Of a stretch of DNA of 64,000 bases, positions 1-9,465 are shown piece after piece. This DNA comes from Smallanthus sonchifolius (lineage: Eukaryota; Streptophyta; Magnoliopsida; Asterales; Asteraceae). Position 1 is the stretch's first letter. Each line of letters opens with the position of its first letter. Location: the NCBI GenBank assembly GCA_023525975.1, contig CM042042.1, forward strand, positions 50,541,880-50,605,879, given 5' to 3'. The notes under the pieces were generated by a model, which was not told where the DNA came from, did not search any database, and worked only from the letters and a program-made list of their open reading frames with translations. The position numbers and the translations under genes were made by a program.

Positions 1-147
1 AACTAAACCTGACCGGCTCCGCCCTCATCCTGACCCGCCCTCATCCTGAAACGGGGTCGTCCGAAAAATGACGTGGCGGTGGTAGCGGGCGTGGCTCGAT
101 GCCGGCGGCTCGTGAAAGATCCACGAGCTGTCCAACCGCTCACATCA

Positions 148-1191
148 TTAGGTCCTCCATGCGATCGACTTGACGACCCTGTCGTCGTGAGTCGACAACA
201 AGTCCATCAAGCAATGCCTAGGTAGCCCTGTCCAGCCTAACAGACCGACGTACGTGTCGGGATGCTGTGGAGGATGGTCGTGGATAGGCTCGACGTGCGG
301 CAGCGCGTCCTCCATCGCCACACCCTGTAGCGGATGAGGCATAGGCGGGTCCCCCTGTCCGAGCATCGACAACAACGGCACCGGGACCCAAACCTGGTCC
401 TGGACGGCCCCAACGAACCGAAGGTCCTGCGGGAATCGGTGCGTGATGCGCATGCTGCTCGCCGTGCGACGGTCTAATCGGACAGGGGGAATGGCCGGTA
501 ACATCGCAGGCTCATGCACATCAAATGGTGTAACCGACCGCATGATCTGCATGATGAAAGCACCGCCATACAAAAGCCCGCGCTTCTGCCGCATATAGGT
601 AGATGCAAAATAAAGCGCCATACACGTGGATAGGTCGCACCGCCTGCCAGTAAGAAAGCAATAGAGAAAGAAGAGGTCTCTATCAGTGCACCACTCACGG
701 CTTTTCTAACGCGGTGCGATCGACGTCGAAAGAAGCCGGTGCAGATATTTATACAAAGGGTCTCTAATCACCGAGACCATCCCCTTGGTACCCAACCAAG
801 GACTATCTGAAATCAAACCCCAAAAAACAAGGAGTTCCTCCTTGTCCACCTCCGTCACCGCCTCGGTGAAAAGTGGCATGACCGTCTCAGGCTCGTGGTA
901 CAAGTCCGTCGTGACGGCCCACTGACGGAGGGTCTGATGGTAAACGGTCCCAAAGTTACAAAAAAGAAATATGATCCAGCTCCATATCCGACGCCTCCCC
1001 GGCAGCCCAGCCTCTGAGTAGATGAACGTCGAAAGAAACTCGACGACCACCTCTCGGTTGTTCTCCGTGAATGAAAGACCAAAAAGACGTGACCATAGCG
1101 TGTCCTGGCCGATAATGGCCCTAGCTCGCTCGGCCTCCTGTACCTCCTCGAGGAGCCCCCAATAGACCGCCGTCTCTGGGCCTAACCGCAC
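148..1191 (-). pseudogene. Athila-like retrotransposon ORF, decayed
   Basis: Two open stretches, 706-1191 and 148-621, are in the same minus-strand frame. They are joined through a single TAG at 703-705 and 27 open codons up to the second stretch. The N-terminal half contains a LWSRLFGLSFTENNREVVVEFLS-type segment (split here: LWSRLFGLSF, then REVVVEFLSTF), and the C-terminal half contains a conserved RGLLYGGAFIMQIM block. I recognise these as the putative plant transposon protein found as an extra ORF in Athila-type Ty3 elements and common in Asteraceae. Its function is unknown. No LTR, gag or pol is visible nearby, and the upstream sequence after 1200 soon becomes AT-rich. The family call is from memory of similar proteins and is moderate; that it is a broken TE ORF is fairly sure. 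Confidence 0.5.
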
Positions 1192-1310
1192 CTCCCGGAG
1201 CTTCTGGCACCGGGCATACGCCTCCGAATCGGCCGGAAAATCCAGAAAAGGTAGTGCGCAAGATCATGTAGCTACTCCATATGAATATCATCCTGATGAT
1301 CCGTCATATC

Positions 1311-1600
1311 TGATAATAATAAATTGTTTTTATTTTTTTATTTTAAATAATAATAAATAGTTTTTTTAATTTAAATAATAATATATTGTTTTTATTTTAA
1401 ATAATAAAAATAATTTTTTATCTTAAATAATAATAAATAATAATAATATATTATTTTTATTTTAAATAATAAAAATAATTTTTTATCTTAAATAATAATA
1501 AATAATAATAATATATTGTTTTTATTTTAAATAATATTTTTTTTATTTTAAATAAATAATAATAATAATATATTGTTTTTATTTAAAATAAAAAATATTT
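1311..1600. repeat. AT-rich degenerate tandem repeat (TAATAATAAA / TTTTTATTTTAAA)
   Basis: About 290 bases made almost only of A and T. The pieces TTTTTATTTTAAATAATA and AATAATAATATATTG recur with a period near 60 bases, most clearly from 1371 to 1590. It abuts the palindromic end of the MULE at 1604. No coding capacity is visible. Confidence 0.85.
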
Positions 1601-1603
1601 TTT

Positions 1604-2334
1604 TTAAAACCTATACGCCACGTATAGCCTTATACGTGGCGTATAGGCTGTTACCGTGAAACCAAGCCATACACGTATAGGTTTATTGTCCATCTCCTGT
1701 AGAAGTTGTTGTCGGATAAAAAGCCATCGGTTTTCATTTAACCCTAAGCCCAAAGCTATCGATAGAAAACCACAGTTACCGTCGGGATTTACATCCTGTA
1801 TATGTGAAATGTACGGATAAAATAAAGACGGTATCGAATCCTTAAAACAATTTATATTGTTAACCGCATCTTTCCCCATAATCAATGGAAACCCAAGATG
1901 GGCGTTATCATCTTGTGGTTGCTTTCCTTTACCATTCGTTGAACGACGGTGTTGAATGGCCGAACTCGCTTGTATAGAGTCTTGTGACGCAATGTACGAG
2001 CTGTGTCTCGCAGGGTCACATTTGCTTTGTTGGGATCCTGTGAATGAGTTGTTTCTCGCGACATCCTGTTTCCTTTGTTGTTGCTTTTTCAAAGTTGGAT
2101 GACCGCGAGTATCTTCTTGTACCACAGGCGCTTTCTTGTTACTTTTGCTCGGAAAGACCACCCCTGCGATTCTCGACAACATACTTCTTTTGACCTGATC
2201 GGGTTGTGACATAATTTTGTTTCTCACTTGAACAAGTACTTTATCCACGTCTACATTTTCATCATCGACAAACGACGGTTTTAAATCAAGTTTCCTCCGG
2301 AAGACGTCCAACGCATCTATCGGGATTCTGCCAC
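1604..2334 (-). CDS. MULE exon 3: linker and partial OTU-type cysteine protease
   Basis: The exon starts after TATAG at 2335 with GGRIPIDALDVFRRKLDLKP, a linker usual in OTU-bearing plant MULEs. A basic, low-complexity stretch of roughly 120 residues follows. An OTU start then reads DVNPDGNCGFLSIALGLGLN, with the Asp and the nucleophile Cys of the protease. The family normally continues for another 80-100 residues to a catalytic His. Here the frame instead runs into the CGTATA palindromes and stops at 1604, so the His is missing and the protease is unlikely to work. OTU domains remove ubiquitin in other proteins; their role in transposition is not known. Confidence 0.65.
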
Positions 2335-2479
2335 CTATATTAAAACGAAACAGTCAGAACAATTTGAAAATAAAAAAAAACAAGATAAATTTCGATTGAA
2401 CATTTTTTCAGGCCTCTTTGGCGGTGGCTTGGAAAAGCACACGGCAACCCACAACTACTGAAAAGTCAAAACAGTTTAC
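2335..2479 (-). other. Intron between MULE exons 2 and 3, holding a copied SWIM segment
   Basis: This 145-base GT-AG intron (GTAAAC...AATATAG) restores frame when removed. Its first part repeats the end of exon 2: the block CAGTAGTTGTGGGTTG is followed by YCGTGTGCTT, once in the exon (about 2508-2540) and again in the intron (about 2438-2470). Confidence 0.6.
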
Positions 2480-2923
2480 CTGTAACTTCGATATTTGCCA
2501 AACAACAAGCACACGACAACCCACAACTACTGAAAAGTTGGAAACCACACGTTGCATTTTGTTTCCGTATATGTGATAACTTGTACCACTCGTTTTCTAA
2601 CAAATTTAGAGCTTTATGTGAAACTTTACCGTGCAGGTTATCAAACAATTCAATAGCTATGTGGCTGTCCATTTTCCTTATGAGGCTTGTTCCAAACCCA
2701 AACTGTAATTGATAATATTGATCTGATACAATTTCATCAACAAACCCAACAAGTCTATCTAGCGAGCTGTTAGCATTTCTAAGATAGCTCTTTAAGAGCG
2801 AATGCTGGCTTTCGACTCGTTTCATTGTATGTTGACCAAAATTGAGGTTTCTGTTGGACCAGGCGGATACAAACTTTTCTTTATACGGGTCCAACCAATT
2901 TTTAGTCACATAATCTATAAATC
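2480..2923 (-). CDS. MULE transposase exon 2 (third catalytic residue, SWIM finger)
   Basis: The exon begins after the acceptor CCAG at 2924 and reads FIDYVTKNWLDPYKEKF. It then reads TMKRVESQHSLLKSYLR, whose E is the expected third catalytic residue of the MULE DDE core. It ends with a SWIM-like zinc finger, SSCGLSCACCLANI, that helps bind DNA. The donor is G|GTAAAC at 2479. Joining it to the next exon at 2334 gives the continuous reading IEVT-GGRIPIDALDVF, so this splice keeps frame. The first in-frame ATG is not needed because this is an internal exon. Confidence 0.65.
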
Positions 2924-2995
2924 CTGGAAAAATATGAAATATTGAATAAATATTTAAATATTTAATAAATATTCAATACTGAAAATATTAAATAT

Positions 2996-4408
2996 TCAAA
3001 ACTTATTTCCTCGTTTGGCTGCATACAGTCGTTCGTAAAGCCGGTTGAAATTATACTGGTATATATCTGGCATGGGAGACTCACATAATACCAACCATGA
3101 ATACTTGAAATTTGCCCAGTCTTCGTCTGTAAATGATGTCCTGCAATGTTTTGCGATATTCTCGTGTATGTGCCACCGACATAGGTTCTTGGAATAGTCC
3201 GAAAATATTTTATCACACGCGTTCATAAAAGCTTTGTCCCTGTCTGTTACTATCACACGCGGCTTCATACACTTTTGCAGCATTGCTTTTATTTGCAGTA
3301 GCACCCAGACGAAGTTTTCCTCCCGTTCTTTTGATATAAATGCATGAGCGACGCAAAACGACTGATGTGTGGAGGTCACACCGACCACTTGGACAAATGG
3401 AAGTCTATACATGTTTGTTTTGTACGTCGCATCGATCATCAACACGTGCGGGAACGCACGCCACATCTCGTACGATTTCGGATGAACAAAGAATATCTCT
3501 TCCACAATATTTGTGACAGGATCTTCCCGAGTATAGTAGACGTATTTTTTAGAAGAAAGCAGGTTTTCCAGAATCTGCATTGGAGTTTCACCGACTCTCG
3601 TTTTGATTTTTATCTTTTGTATCGCATTATAAATGTCCTTTTTAATGCAACTACTCTCTGGGTTTTGTTCCCTTATAGTTGTCAGAATGTTTTGTGGCAA
3701 CATGTTTTGCGGCAACATGTTTTGCGAATACAACTTCGCCACCAAAAGTTGTTCCGACTGAGACAGTCTCCTCGCAAACGAGTGCGCCTCAAGATGTTGA
3801 CTAGGATCGTGGTTATGACTGTCATCCTTCACCGTTAATTTCCAATTACCAGTATTTTCTTGGTACTCTCCTTCCAATTTAAAGGGACAACCTATTTTCT
3901 TGCTACCGGCACGTCTAACCATGGCAGTAGACGCACGTTCGCCGTGACGGTCACACACAAGCCACACCTTGATAAACAGTTCCGTCGGATCGTCGCCTTT
4001 TCTCCTCGATCGTCGGGTGACAAGGACGTAACCATTCTCACGTCCTCTCCGGACAGCCCAATCCACCAACTGTTCACGAGACTGAAAATTCTGGTCAGTT
4101 TTATACGACACGTTTTGATGGTTTTGTTCCTCGTCTTCGGAGTCTTCGGTTTGTTGTGTCGGGTAAGAGACTTCACCGTATACGTAGTCGTTCGTGGGTT
4201 GTGTAAGGTAATATGGTTCACCGTATATGAACTCGGGATTGCTCAGTGGCTCGTTCAAATCTGGAAGCATTACCCGTTGATGAGAATAAACGTCGGACGA
4301 GACCTCCTCCCGGTTCACCTCTTGAACGCCAGGACTTTGCGGGTTGTTTTCCACCGACTCGTTAGAGTATACCTGAAAACCGTAGTTATCATCCCACCAC
4401 CAAGACAT
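2996..4408 (-). CDS. MULE transposase exon 1 (FAR1-like domain and catalytic core)
   Basis: This open 470-residue stretch starts at the ATG at 4408. The first 100 residues are acidic and poorly conserved. Residues of about 108-205 form a FAR1/WRKY-GCM1-like DNA-binding region with C, C and HNHD positions (KVWLVCDRHG, KKIGCPFKL, SHNHDPSQHL). The DDE-type transposase core follows: the first acidic residue is in MIDATYKTNMY, the second in VIVTDRDKAFMNA, then the CRWHIHENI block. The third acidic residue is in the next exon. The gene would cut and paste the element in the nucleus. An AT-rich intron seems to follow at about 2924-3010, with acceptor TTTTTCCAG at 2924. The only nearby donor, AATAA|GTTTTG, leaves the frame one base off, so this copy may be frameshifted or may use a donor I did not recognise. 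Confidence 0.7.
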   Translation of the reverse strand: MSWWWDDNYGFQVYSNESVENNPQSPGVQEVNREEVSSDVYSHQRVMLPDLNEPLSNPEFIYGEPYYLTQPTNDYVYGEVSYPTQQTEDSEDEEQNHQNVSYKTDQNFQSREQLVDWAVRRGRENGYVLVTRRSRRKGDDPTELFIKVWLVCDRHGERASTAMVRRAGSKKIGCPFKLEGEYQENTGNWKLTVKDDSHNHDPSQHLEAHSFARRLSQSEQLLVAKLYSQNMLPQNMLPQNILTTIREQNPESSCIKKDIYNAIQKIKIKTRVGETPMQILENLLSSKKYVYYTREDPVTNIVEEIFFVHPKSYEMWRAFPHVLMIDATYKTNMYRLPFVQVVGVTSTHQSFCVAHAFISKEREENFVWVLLQIKAMLQKCMKPRVIVTDRDKAFMNACDKIFSDYSKNLCRWHIHENIAKHCRTSFTDEDWANFKYSWLVLCESPMPDIYQYNFNRLYERLYAAKRGNKF

Positions 4409-4496
4409 GTTTAAAATTTTTGGGAGATTGTTTGAATTTTTTTTTGAAAGGATACGTTCGAATGAGAATTATGCATGGTTAAATACACAAAATTTG

Positions 4497-4835
4497 GGCC
4501 TTATACGCATCGTATAGGCCAATACGGTGCGTATAGGATTCTGGTCGAACCTCGTATACGCATCGTATAGGACAATACGATGTGTATAGGGTACGAGGTA
4601 CTTTCTGCAACTAGTCATCCCTCACATCGTTATACGCCGCGTATAGACCTATACGGAGCGTATAACGAGGTGATGGATGACTAGTAGCAGAAGGTAACTC
4701 GTACCCTAAACTGCATCGTATTGCCCTATACGATGCGTATAGGGTTGGAATGACCAGGTTGTACAAGGATGTCGGGCATGAGAAATTGTGAAGGGCTATA
4801 CGCATCGTATTGCCCTATACGATGCGTATATGGCC
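4497..4835. repeat. CGTATA palindrome array with a 120-base hairpin
   Basis: The segment carries about ten TATACG / CGTATA units, mostly paired as palindromes such as CTATACGATGCGTATAG. Within it, 4588-4707 is one long imperfect inverted repeat. AGGGTACGAG at 4588 pairs with CTCGTACCCT ending at 4707, and ACTAGTCATCC pairs with GGATGACTAGT. It lies just upstream of the MULE start codon. The same motif family reappears at 1606-1675 beyond the 3' end of the gene, so it is probably the element's subterminal repeat. Confidence 0.8.
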
Positions 4836-5797
4836 AAGTCCAAATAACAATTCCCGTGTGTCATTAGTAGTCCTCATTTTAAAAGACAAATTAAGTCAAT
4901 TATTTAATCAAGTCGTCACCGTCAAGTACGAGTTTCATTTAAAAAATTATAATTAAATACAAGTCATCAATACCAATAACGACTTGAATAAAACCAAAGA
5001 AATGCATTTGGATCCTTTATATTTTTATTTCATTGAATAAAACTAAAGAAATTAAATCAAGTATATTCTTAATATTTTATCTTCATATTTTAAAGAAATG
5101 TATGATAAAACTTAAGTCTAAATTTTTAAAAGAAACCATGATATTTTTATTTTCATTTTAAAAATATTTAAGTACTAGAAAATTTACCAGCGCGCGTTGT
5201 AGCGGCGTCGACATGCACACTAACTTGAATTTATACTGTCGAATAAAGACGTATTATATTTGTTCCTACTATTTTACGAACAAAATTTATGTTGTAACGT
5301 AGAGCAAGTGAAAATGTAACCCAAATCGTTTCCGGTCAAAATTTACGTCGAAATGAAGACCAATTGGAAATGTCCATAAAAATAAGCACGAAAACGTTGT
5401 ATATCTGACACACCTCATTTTCGAAAAAAAAGTTACGTCTAAACATAGATACGCGGCGGGAAGTGGATCTTATACGACTAAGGCGGTTTACATTAATGTG
5501 GTTAAGCACAAACAAGAAAAGTTTTTGACATCGACATTAACATACCTAATGACATAAAAAAACGTACAAATTTTAGACGGATCTTTTTGTTAAGTAGTTT
5601 TGAAAGAAACTTCAACTTCTAAAAATAGGAATCATCCATTCCAACTTCTTCCTGTTATCTCTCCCTGATCTAACAAATTTGTGGTCTTGTTTTACCCGGA
5701 TTCAGTCTCCGAAAAAGTTCCCAAACCGACAAATATGTGTAACTGTTACCTAAAAATAGAAAGAACACATGTCAACAGTTAGTTTGATTTTGTAAAC
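4836..5797. other. Intergenic, upstream of the KIN2-like gene
   Basis: AT-rich sequence with no open frame of note. It should contain the promoter of the KIN2-like gene. I see no clear ABRE (ACGTG core) or DRE cluster by eye, so stress control cannot be argued from it. Confidence 0.5.
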
Positions 5798-5806
5798 TAT
5801 ATATAA
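5798..5806 (+). promoter_or_regulatory. TATA box of the KIN2-like gene
   Basis: TATATATAA lies 100 bases before the ATG at 5906, a usual distance for a plant gene with a short leader. The leader between is A/C-rich (CAACACAATC, ACAAACATCAATC), typical of plant 5' UTRs. Confidence 0.55.
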
Positions 5807-5905
5807 CCAACCCCATTTGTAGTTTCTGATCAACACAATCTATTTGCCTCTTTAACTTTCATCTTACTCTTTATAAACAACAAACATCAATCTCAAAAGT
5901 ACATA

Positions 5906-6815
5906 ATGAACAACTCTCAAAGTGTAGGACAACAAGCTGGCCAGGCTAAGGCCAAAGCTGAGGTTATTTCTATCATCATTCTTTCTCACATACACACACT
6001 ATATAGAGAGGGTCGTTCAATCAATGGCGTAGCTTGAAGAAAAACGCAGGGGAGGGGGGAATGTTTTTCCCTATCAGGGTGGCCGGAACTTAATACCTAT
6101 AAAATTTTCGGCCGAATAAGTATAAATTAACACTTCTGAGCGAAAAACCGGGAAAGGGGGGGGGGGGGGCTCACGAAGCTTCGCCATTGCGTTCAATATA
6201 GACTAGTTCCAAGTAAAGAATTGCATGAACCACATAAGAACATGTACATGTTTTAGCGGTTGAATTGTGATACATAAAGTGATTATATAACAGCATAACC
6301 GCATATTTTTTATCTCTTTCACTATATGTGGTCACAATTACGCACAAGTAATTATGTGGTTCTCGTGATTCTCTTACATGCTTTTTATAAATGTGTATAC
6401 ACACAAGCACATTGTAGGATGTAATTTGTTTCTATTCTAGTGAGTTGTAAAATTTTAATTATTTTATTTTATATTATGGTAATTATCTTGTGCCCATGAT
6501 TGAACTATTTTCCTGGATCCGTCACTGTGATCTGAAGTGTTGTTTTGCCGGCAGGAAAAAGGCCACCAACTGATGGACAAAGCTAGCAACGCGGCACAGT
6601 CCGCCAAAGACTCGATGCAGGAGGTCTATTTATCGAATTTTCTTCTGTTTTTGTACTAATTATTATTATAATTATTCATTGTAAAAGATAAAGATTTGGA
6701 TTAGTTTGTATTTTGGTTATTGAAGTGAATTTTTCTGCAGGCTGGACAGCAAATTAAGGAAAAGGCACAAGATGCAACTGAGGCAGTGAAGGTGCACACT
6801 GGGACCAAGAACTGA
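5906..6815 (+). CDS. KIN2: KIN2/COR6.6-like small hydrophilic stress protein, three exons
   Basis: Exons are 5906-5962, 6556-6624 and 6741-6815. Each junction is GT-AG and phase 0: GAG|GTTATT, GGCAG|GAA, GAG|GTCTAT, CTGCAG|GCT. The product is 66 residues, the same length as Arabidopsis KIN1/KIN2. It starts MNNSQSVGQQAGQAKAKAE and ends VKVHTGTKN. It is rich in Ala, Gln, Lys and Asp, with no Cys, no signal peptide and no membrane segment, and repeats of the A-x-x-A-K-D kind suit an amphipathic helix. Proteins of this LEA-like family build up under cold, drought, salt or ABA, or in pollen; their molecular action is not settled. No ORF above 60 residues shows it because the exons are short. Intron 1 (5963-6555) contains a MITE. 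The family call is good; choosing between KIN2-like and a pollen-coat-like member is not possible here. Confidence 0.85.
6022..6189. mobile_element. hAT-type MITE in intron 1 of the KIN2-like gene
   Basis: This 168 bp insert begins CAATGGCG and ends CGCCATTG, so the terminal inverted repeats match. It is flanked on both sides by the 8 bp direct repeat CGTTCAAT (6014-6021 and 6190-6197). An 8 bp duplication and a CA(A/G)TGGCG terminus are typical of hAT transposons. It has no coding capacity, and a run of eleven or so G lies near its right end. Confidence 0.85.
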
Positions 6816-6875
6816 ACCCCATGGATCAAGTTGATTAACCACCATTCCTTTCTTTCCATTTTTGTTTGAATTTTC

Positions 6876-6901
6876 ATTATTATTATTATTATTATTATTA
6901 T
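6876..6901 (+). repeat. (ATT)n microsatellite in the 3' UTR of the KIN2-like gene
   Basis: About eight ATT units, 60 bases after the stop codon. Likely length-variable between individuals. Confidence 0.85.
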
Positions 6902-8313
6902 ATTTGAACAAAAAGATCCAGATACAATGAAGCTTGTATAATTTTTACATTTGATCATTAAAGTTTCTTTTTTTTCATCTATGTTGAATTATATGAAAGT
7001 ATAATTCCTATTTACACATTAGATATAAAGCATATTATTTTCAAGCCTGGAAAAACTGACGAGTCAAAAAAAGTTACGAGCAAAATAAATCCGGACGTTT
7101 TAGAAAAGTATCAATTTGGTTCGGACAAAACGAGCTCTCACCAAAATAGACTTGGTTTGAAATGAGTCTTTTATATTTTTTTATGACCGCTAGTGATGAT
7201 GAGTGGAGGTGGCGGGACGCTGGAAGTGACGGCAGCGACAATGGCGCCGGGTGATGGTGGTGTATGCGGCGGCAACAGTTGCAGGGATTGTAGTGCCAAT
7301 GCTGACGGTGGTGGGGGTGTCGGTGGTGGGGTCCACAGTGGCGGCGACGAGTCAGTCAGTGGTGGTGACAAGCAATTGCCGTGGACGATGATAGTGCTGT
7401 ATATGCAGTCTATAACAACGAAAACGAACGAATTTCAAACCTGACTTTGTCTCTGAACCACGAAATTTTGAACAAAACTTGGATTAATCTCTGAATCGTG
7501 AAGCACTTTCAGATAAACCTATTTGCGGGTTACACGCAATGATTTATCGGATAAGACAGAGAATTTCTTCTATGAAATCTGATTTTGGTTATGTGTTCTT
7601 AGTTTGATGGCTCTAGTAACCAACTATGTAAAACCAGATAAAAACTTCCCAAAATTCTGATCGATGGTATGCGTATGTACGCAATCAGATTATATCCGGA
7701 CAAAACAATAAGCCCAATACCAATATGTTAAATGAGCCTATTAACCTTTAATAGAAGCCCAAATAACATTAATCAAATACTTGAGTCAAGCCCAAATAAA
7801 TAATAAACCAAATAACATTGAGGATTAAATCGAGCCCGCACTCCCACGTCACCTAACTCGTTTAATCTCTAACGTTATTTCATCGATCTACAAGTTAATC
7901 CAATATACTAAAATGTCTGTCGATAACACTAAAATTACCAACAGATAGTCCATTTGGACCGGTTATAAGTTAGCATGTTTTATAAGAGTGACTCAATTTG
8001 ACCCGTTGCAAAATTTGAGTAGACCAGAATTGACCCGTTTTGTAATTTGAGTAGTCTCAAATGAACTTATATGACATTTGTATTCAAATTAACCCATTAT
8101 TTAAAGAATGGGTCATTATTATCATAATTTACTTGTGTTGTAAAATTAAAGAGACATGAATAGAAGAAAAACATAAATTGATTTAACGGATGATCTTATG
8201 AAAATCATTATAATTCGACACAAACAAGACAACAAATCACCAAAAACTCTCATCCAACATATTAGACAAAATAAGATTTATTACAGATCAATTTCGAAAA
8301 GGACGAGAATAGG
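6902..8313. other. Intergenic, no gene recognised
   Basis: AT-rich except for 7193-7371, a GGN-rich low-complexity patch (GGTGGTGGGG types) that gives chance Gly-rich or Pro-rich frames on the two strands. Two short direct repeats of TTTGAGTAG next to TGACCCGTT occur near 7990-8060. I see no conserved protein. Confidence 0.5.
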
Positions 8314-8505
8314 CTAGTTTTTCGTCTGTTTGGCGAGTTTGAACCACTCGGTGTGGAAGGAACCAGGGCCATCAGTCCTTTCATAAGTATGTGCACCGAA
8401 GTAATCTCATTGAGCCTGAACCAAATTTGCAGGCAGCCTCTCTCTTCTATAGGTGTCAAAATAAGCAAGGCTGGAAGACATACCTGGGGGTACTAATGCC
8501 TGAAT
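8314..8505 (-). pseudogene. 6-phosphogluconate dehydrogenase, C-terminal fragment
   Basis: The minus strand reads PPGMSSSLAYFDTYRRERLP, then ANLVQAQ, a stop, DYFGAHTYERTDGPGSFHTEW, and ends FKLAKQTKN-stop at 8314. This is the conserved last 60 residues of plant 6-phosphogluconate dehydrogenase (oxidative pentose phosphate pathway). It includes the family's LPANLVQAQRD and FGAHTYER blocks. The Arg after QAQ is a stop codon (CGA-type to TGA). No other part of the gene is present: upstream of 8505 homology ends at TTTTAATTCAG. It is a dead fragment, perhaps carried here by a transposable element or left from a duplication. Confidence 0.8.
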
Positions 8506-8918
8506 TAAAATGCATCCCTATATATTAAAAATAACCAAAATAACTATTCCATAATATATTAACCTTTTTCCTAGAAAAACATTCATTCTATAGAAGAGGA
8601 GATCGGGACAAATTAACGTTGTTATTAACTAGTTGCGCATTTAGCCCATGTGGTCATGAGCAGATAGTTTTTAACGTTAAGAGACCATAATGTTTTTCTC
8701 TATTTGAACTTATACCATCCAAGAAATTGTGTTAAACTAAGATATTATGTGTGTATGTTTGGGTCCAAAAAATAGTTTGTGACTCACAGATTGTTTGCGT
8801 GCTCGTATAAATTAGTTTTTTTAAAGTTTAAGTTGATTTAGGTCGAGCTTGTTGGCTTGTATGAACGTTCAAGACGAGTTCAAGGTGAATGTAGCTCACT
8901 CATATAAAACTCAATTGA
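8506..8918. other. Intergenic, no gene recognised
   Basis: Sequence between the 6PGDH fragment and the SINE. No open frame or repeat structure that I can name. Confidence 0.4.
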
Positions 8919-9087
8919 TTTTTTTTTGCGACCATGAGAACCTGTCGGTGAACTTATGGGACCCTACCAATACATTGCTAACCAATGAGATCAGATAAAC
9001 TATAGTTTGCACTATGGTAGGTGCGGAAGCAAGATTCGAACTTAAGACCTCTCCTATAGGAATCGGGTGCTTACCAATGCACCACCC
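8919..9087 (-). mobile_element. tRNA-derived SINE
   Basis: Read on the minus strand, the element starts GGGTGGTGC. It has a pol III A box TGGTGCATTGG (9074-9084) and a B box AGTTCGAATCT (9032-9042). After about 100 bases of body it ends in an A tail (the T run at 8919-8927). Box spacing of about 40 bases fits a tRNA-like head. I could not find a convincing flanking target duplication. Confidence 0.6.
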
Positions 9088-9465
9088 TTTGAAGGTTAAA
9101 ATTCAAGGTGATTTGGCTCGCAAGTTGTTGACTCGAGTAACTTGTTTGTTGGCTTGTATTTCCTTTATTTGTATATTGGTAGTGCAATATTTAAGACTGA
9201 TACAATTTAAGATTGTTGTTAACATGTTATTATAAATATAGTCTGGACTTTTATAAAGAGTAAACATACGAAATCACCAAATCTAATAAAAACGGAGTCA
9301 ACTCATTGAGGTACAAGCAAGCTCGAATTGGAAACGAGCGGAATAGGACTATGTTTCTAGATTGGTTGGAAATATCAATTCGGGCCGACTCAAGCCTGAG
9401 TTTATGTTGGCTTGGCTCGAACTTGTATGTATATGCTTGGTTTAAAATAAAAAAGTCAACATGTT
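9088..9465. other. Intergenic, no gene recognised
   Basis: Low-complexity and TE-like fragments, with GGCTTGTATG and GGCTCG motifs scattered. No coding signal. Confidence 0.4.

Larger units (their letters stand above)
1604..4840 (-). mobile_element. Mutator-like element (MULE) with OTU protease exon, probably truncated at its 3' end
   Basis: This span holds a multi-exon transposase gene on the minus strand, with short CGTATA palindromes at both ends: 1606-1675 on the left and 4497-4835 on the right. The exons encode, in order, a FAR1-like zinc-binding region, the MULE catalytic core, a SWIM zinc finger and an OTU-type cysteine protease start. I could not identify long terminal inverted repeats or a 9-11 bp target duplication. 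The left end runs straight into AT-rich repeat. The OTU domain is cut short there, so the copy is probably incomplete. Confidence 0.7.

Noticed and set aside
3860..4414. Plus-strand ORF opposite the MULE transposase
   Set aside because: Antisense shadow of the transposase exon; no recognisable domain.
7193..7444. Gly-rich open frame on plus and Pro-rich frame on minus
   Set aside because: Low-complexity GGN repeats open frames by chance on both strands; no domain, no promoter, no conserved start.
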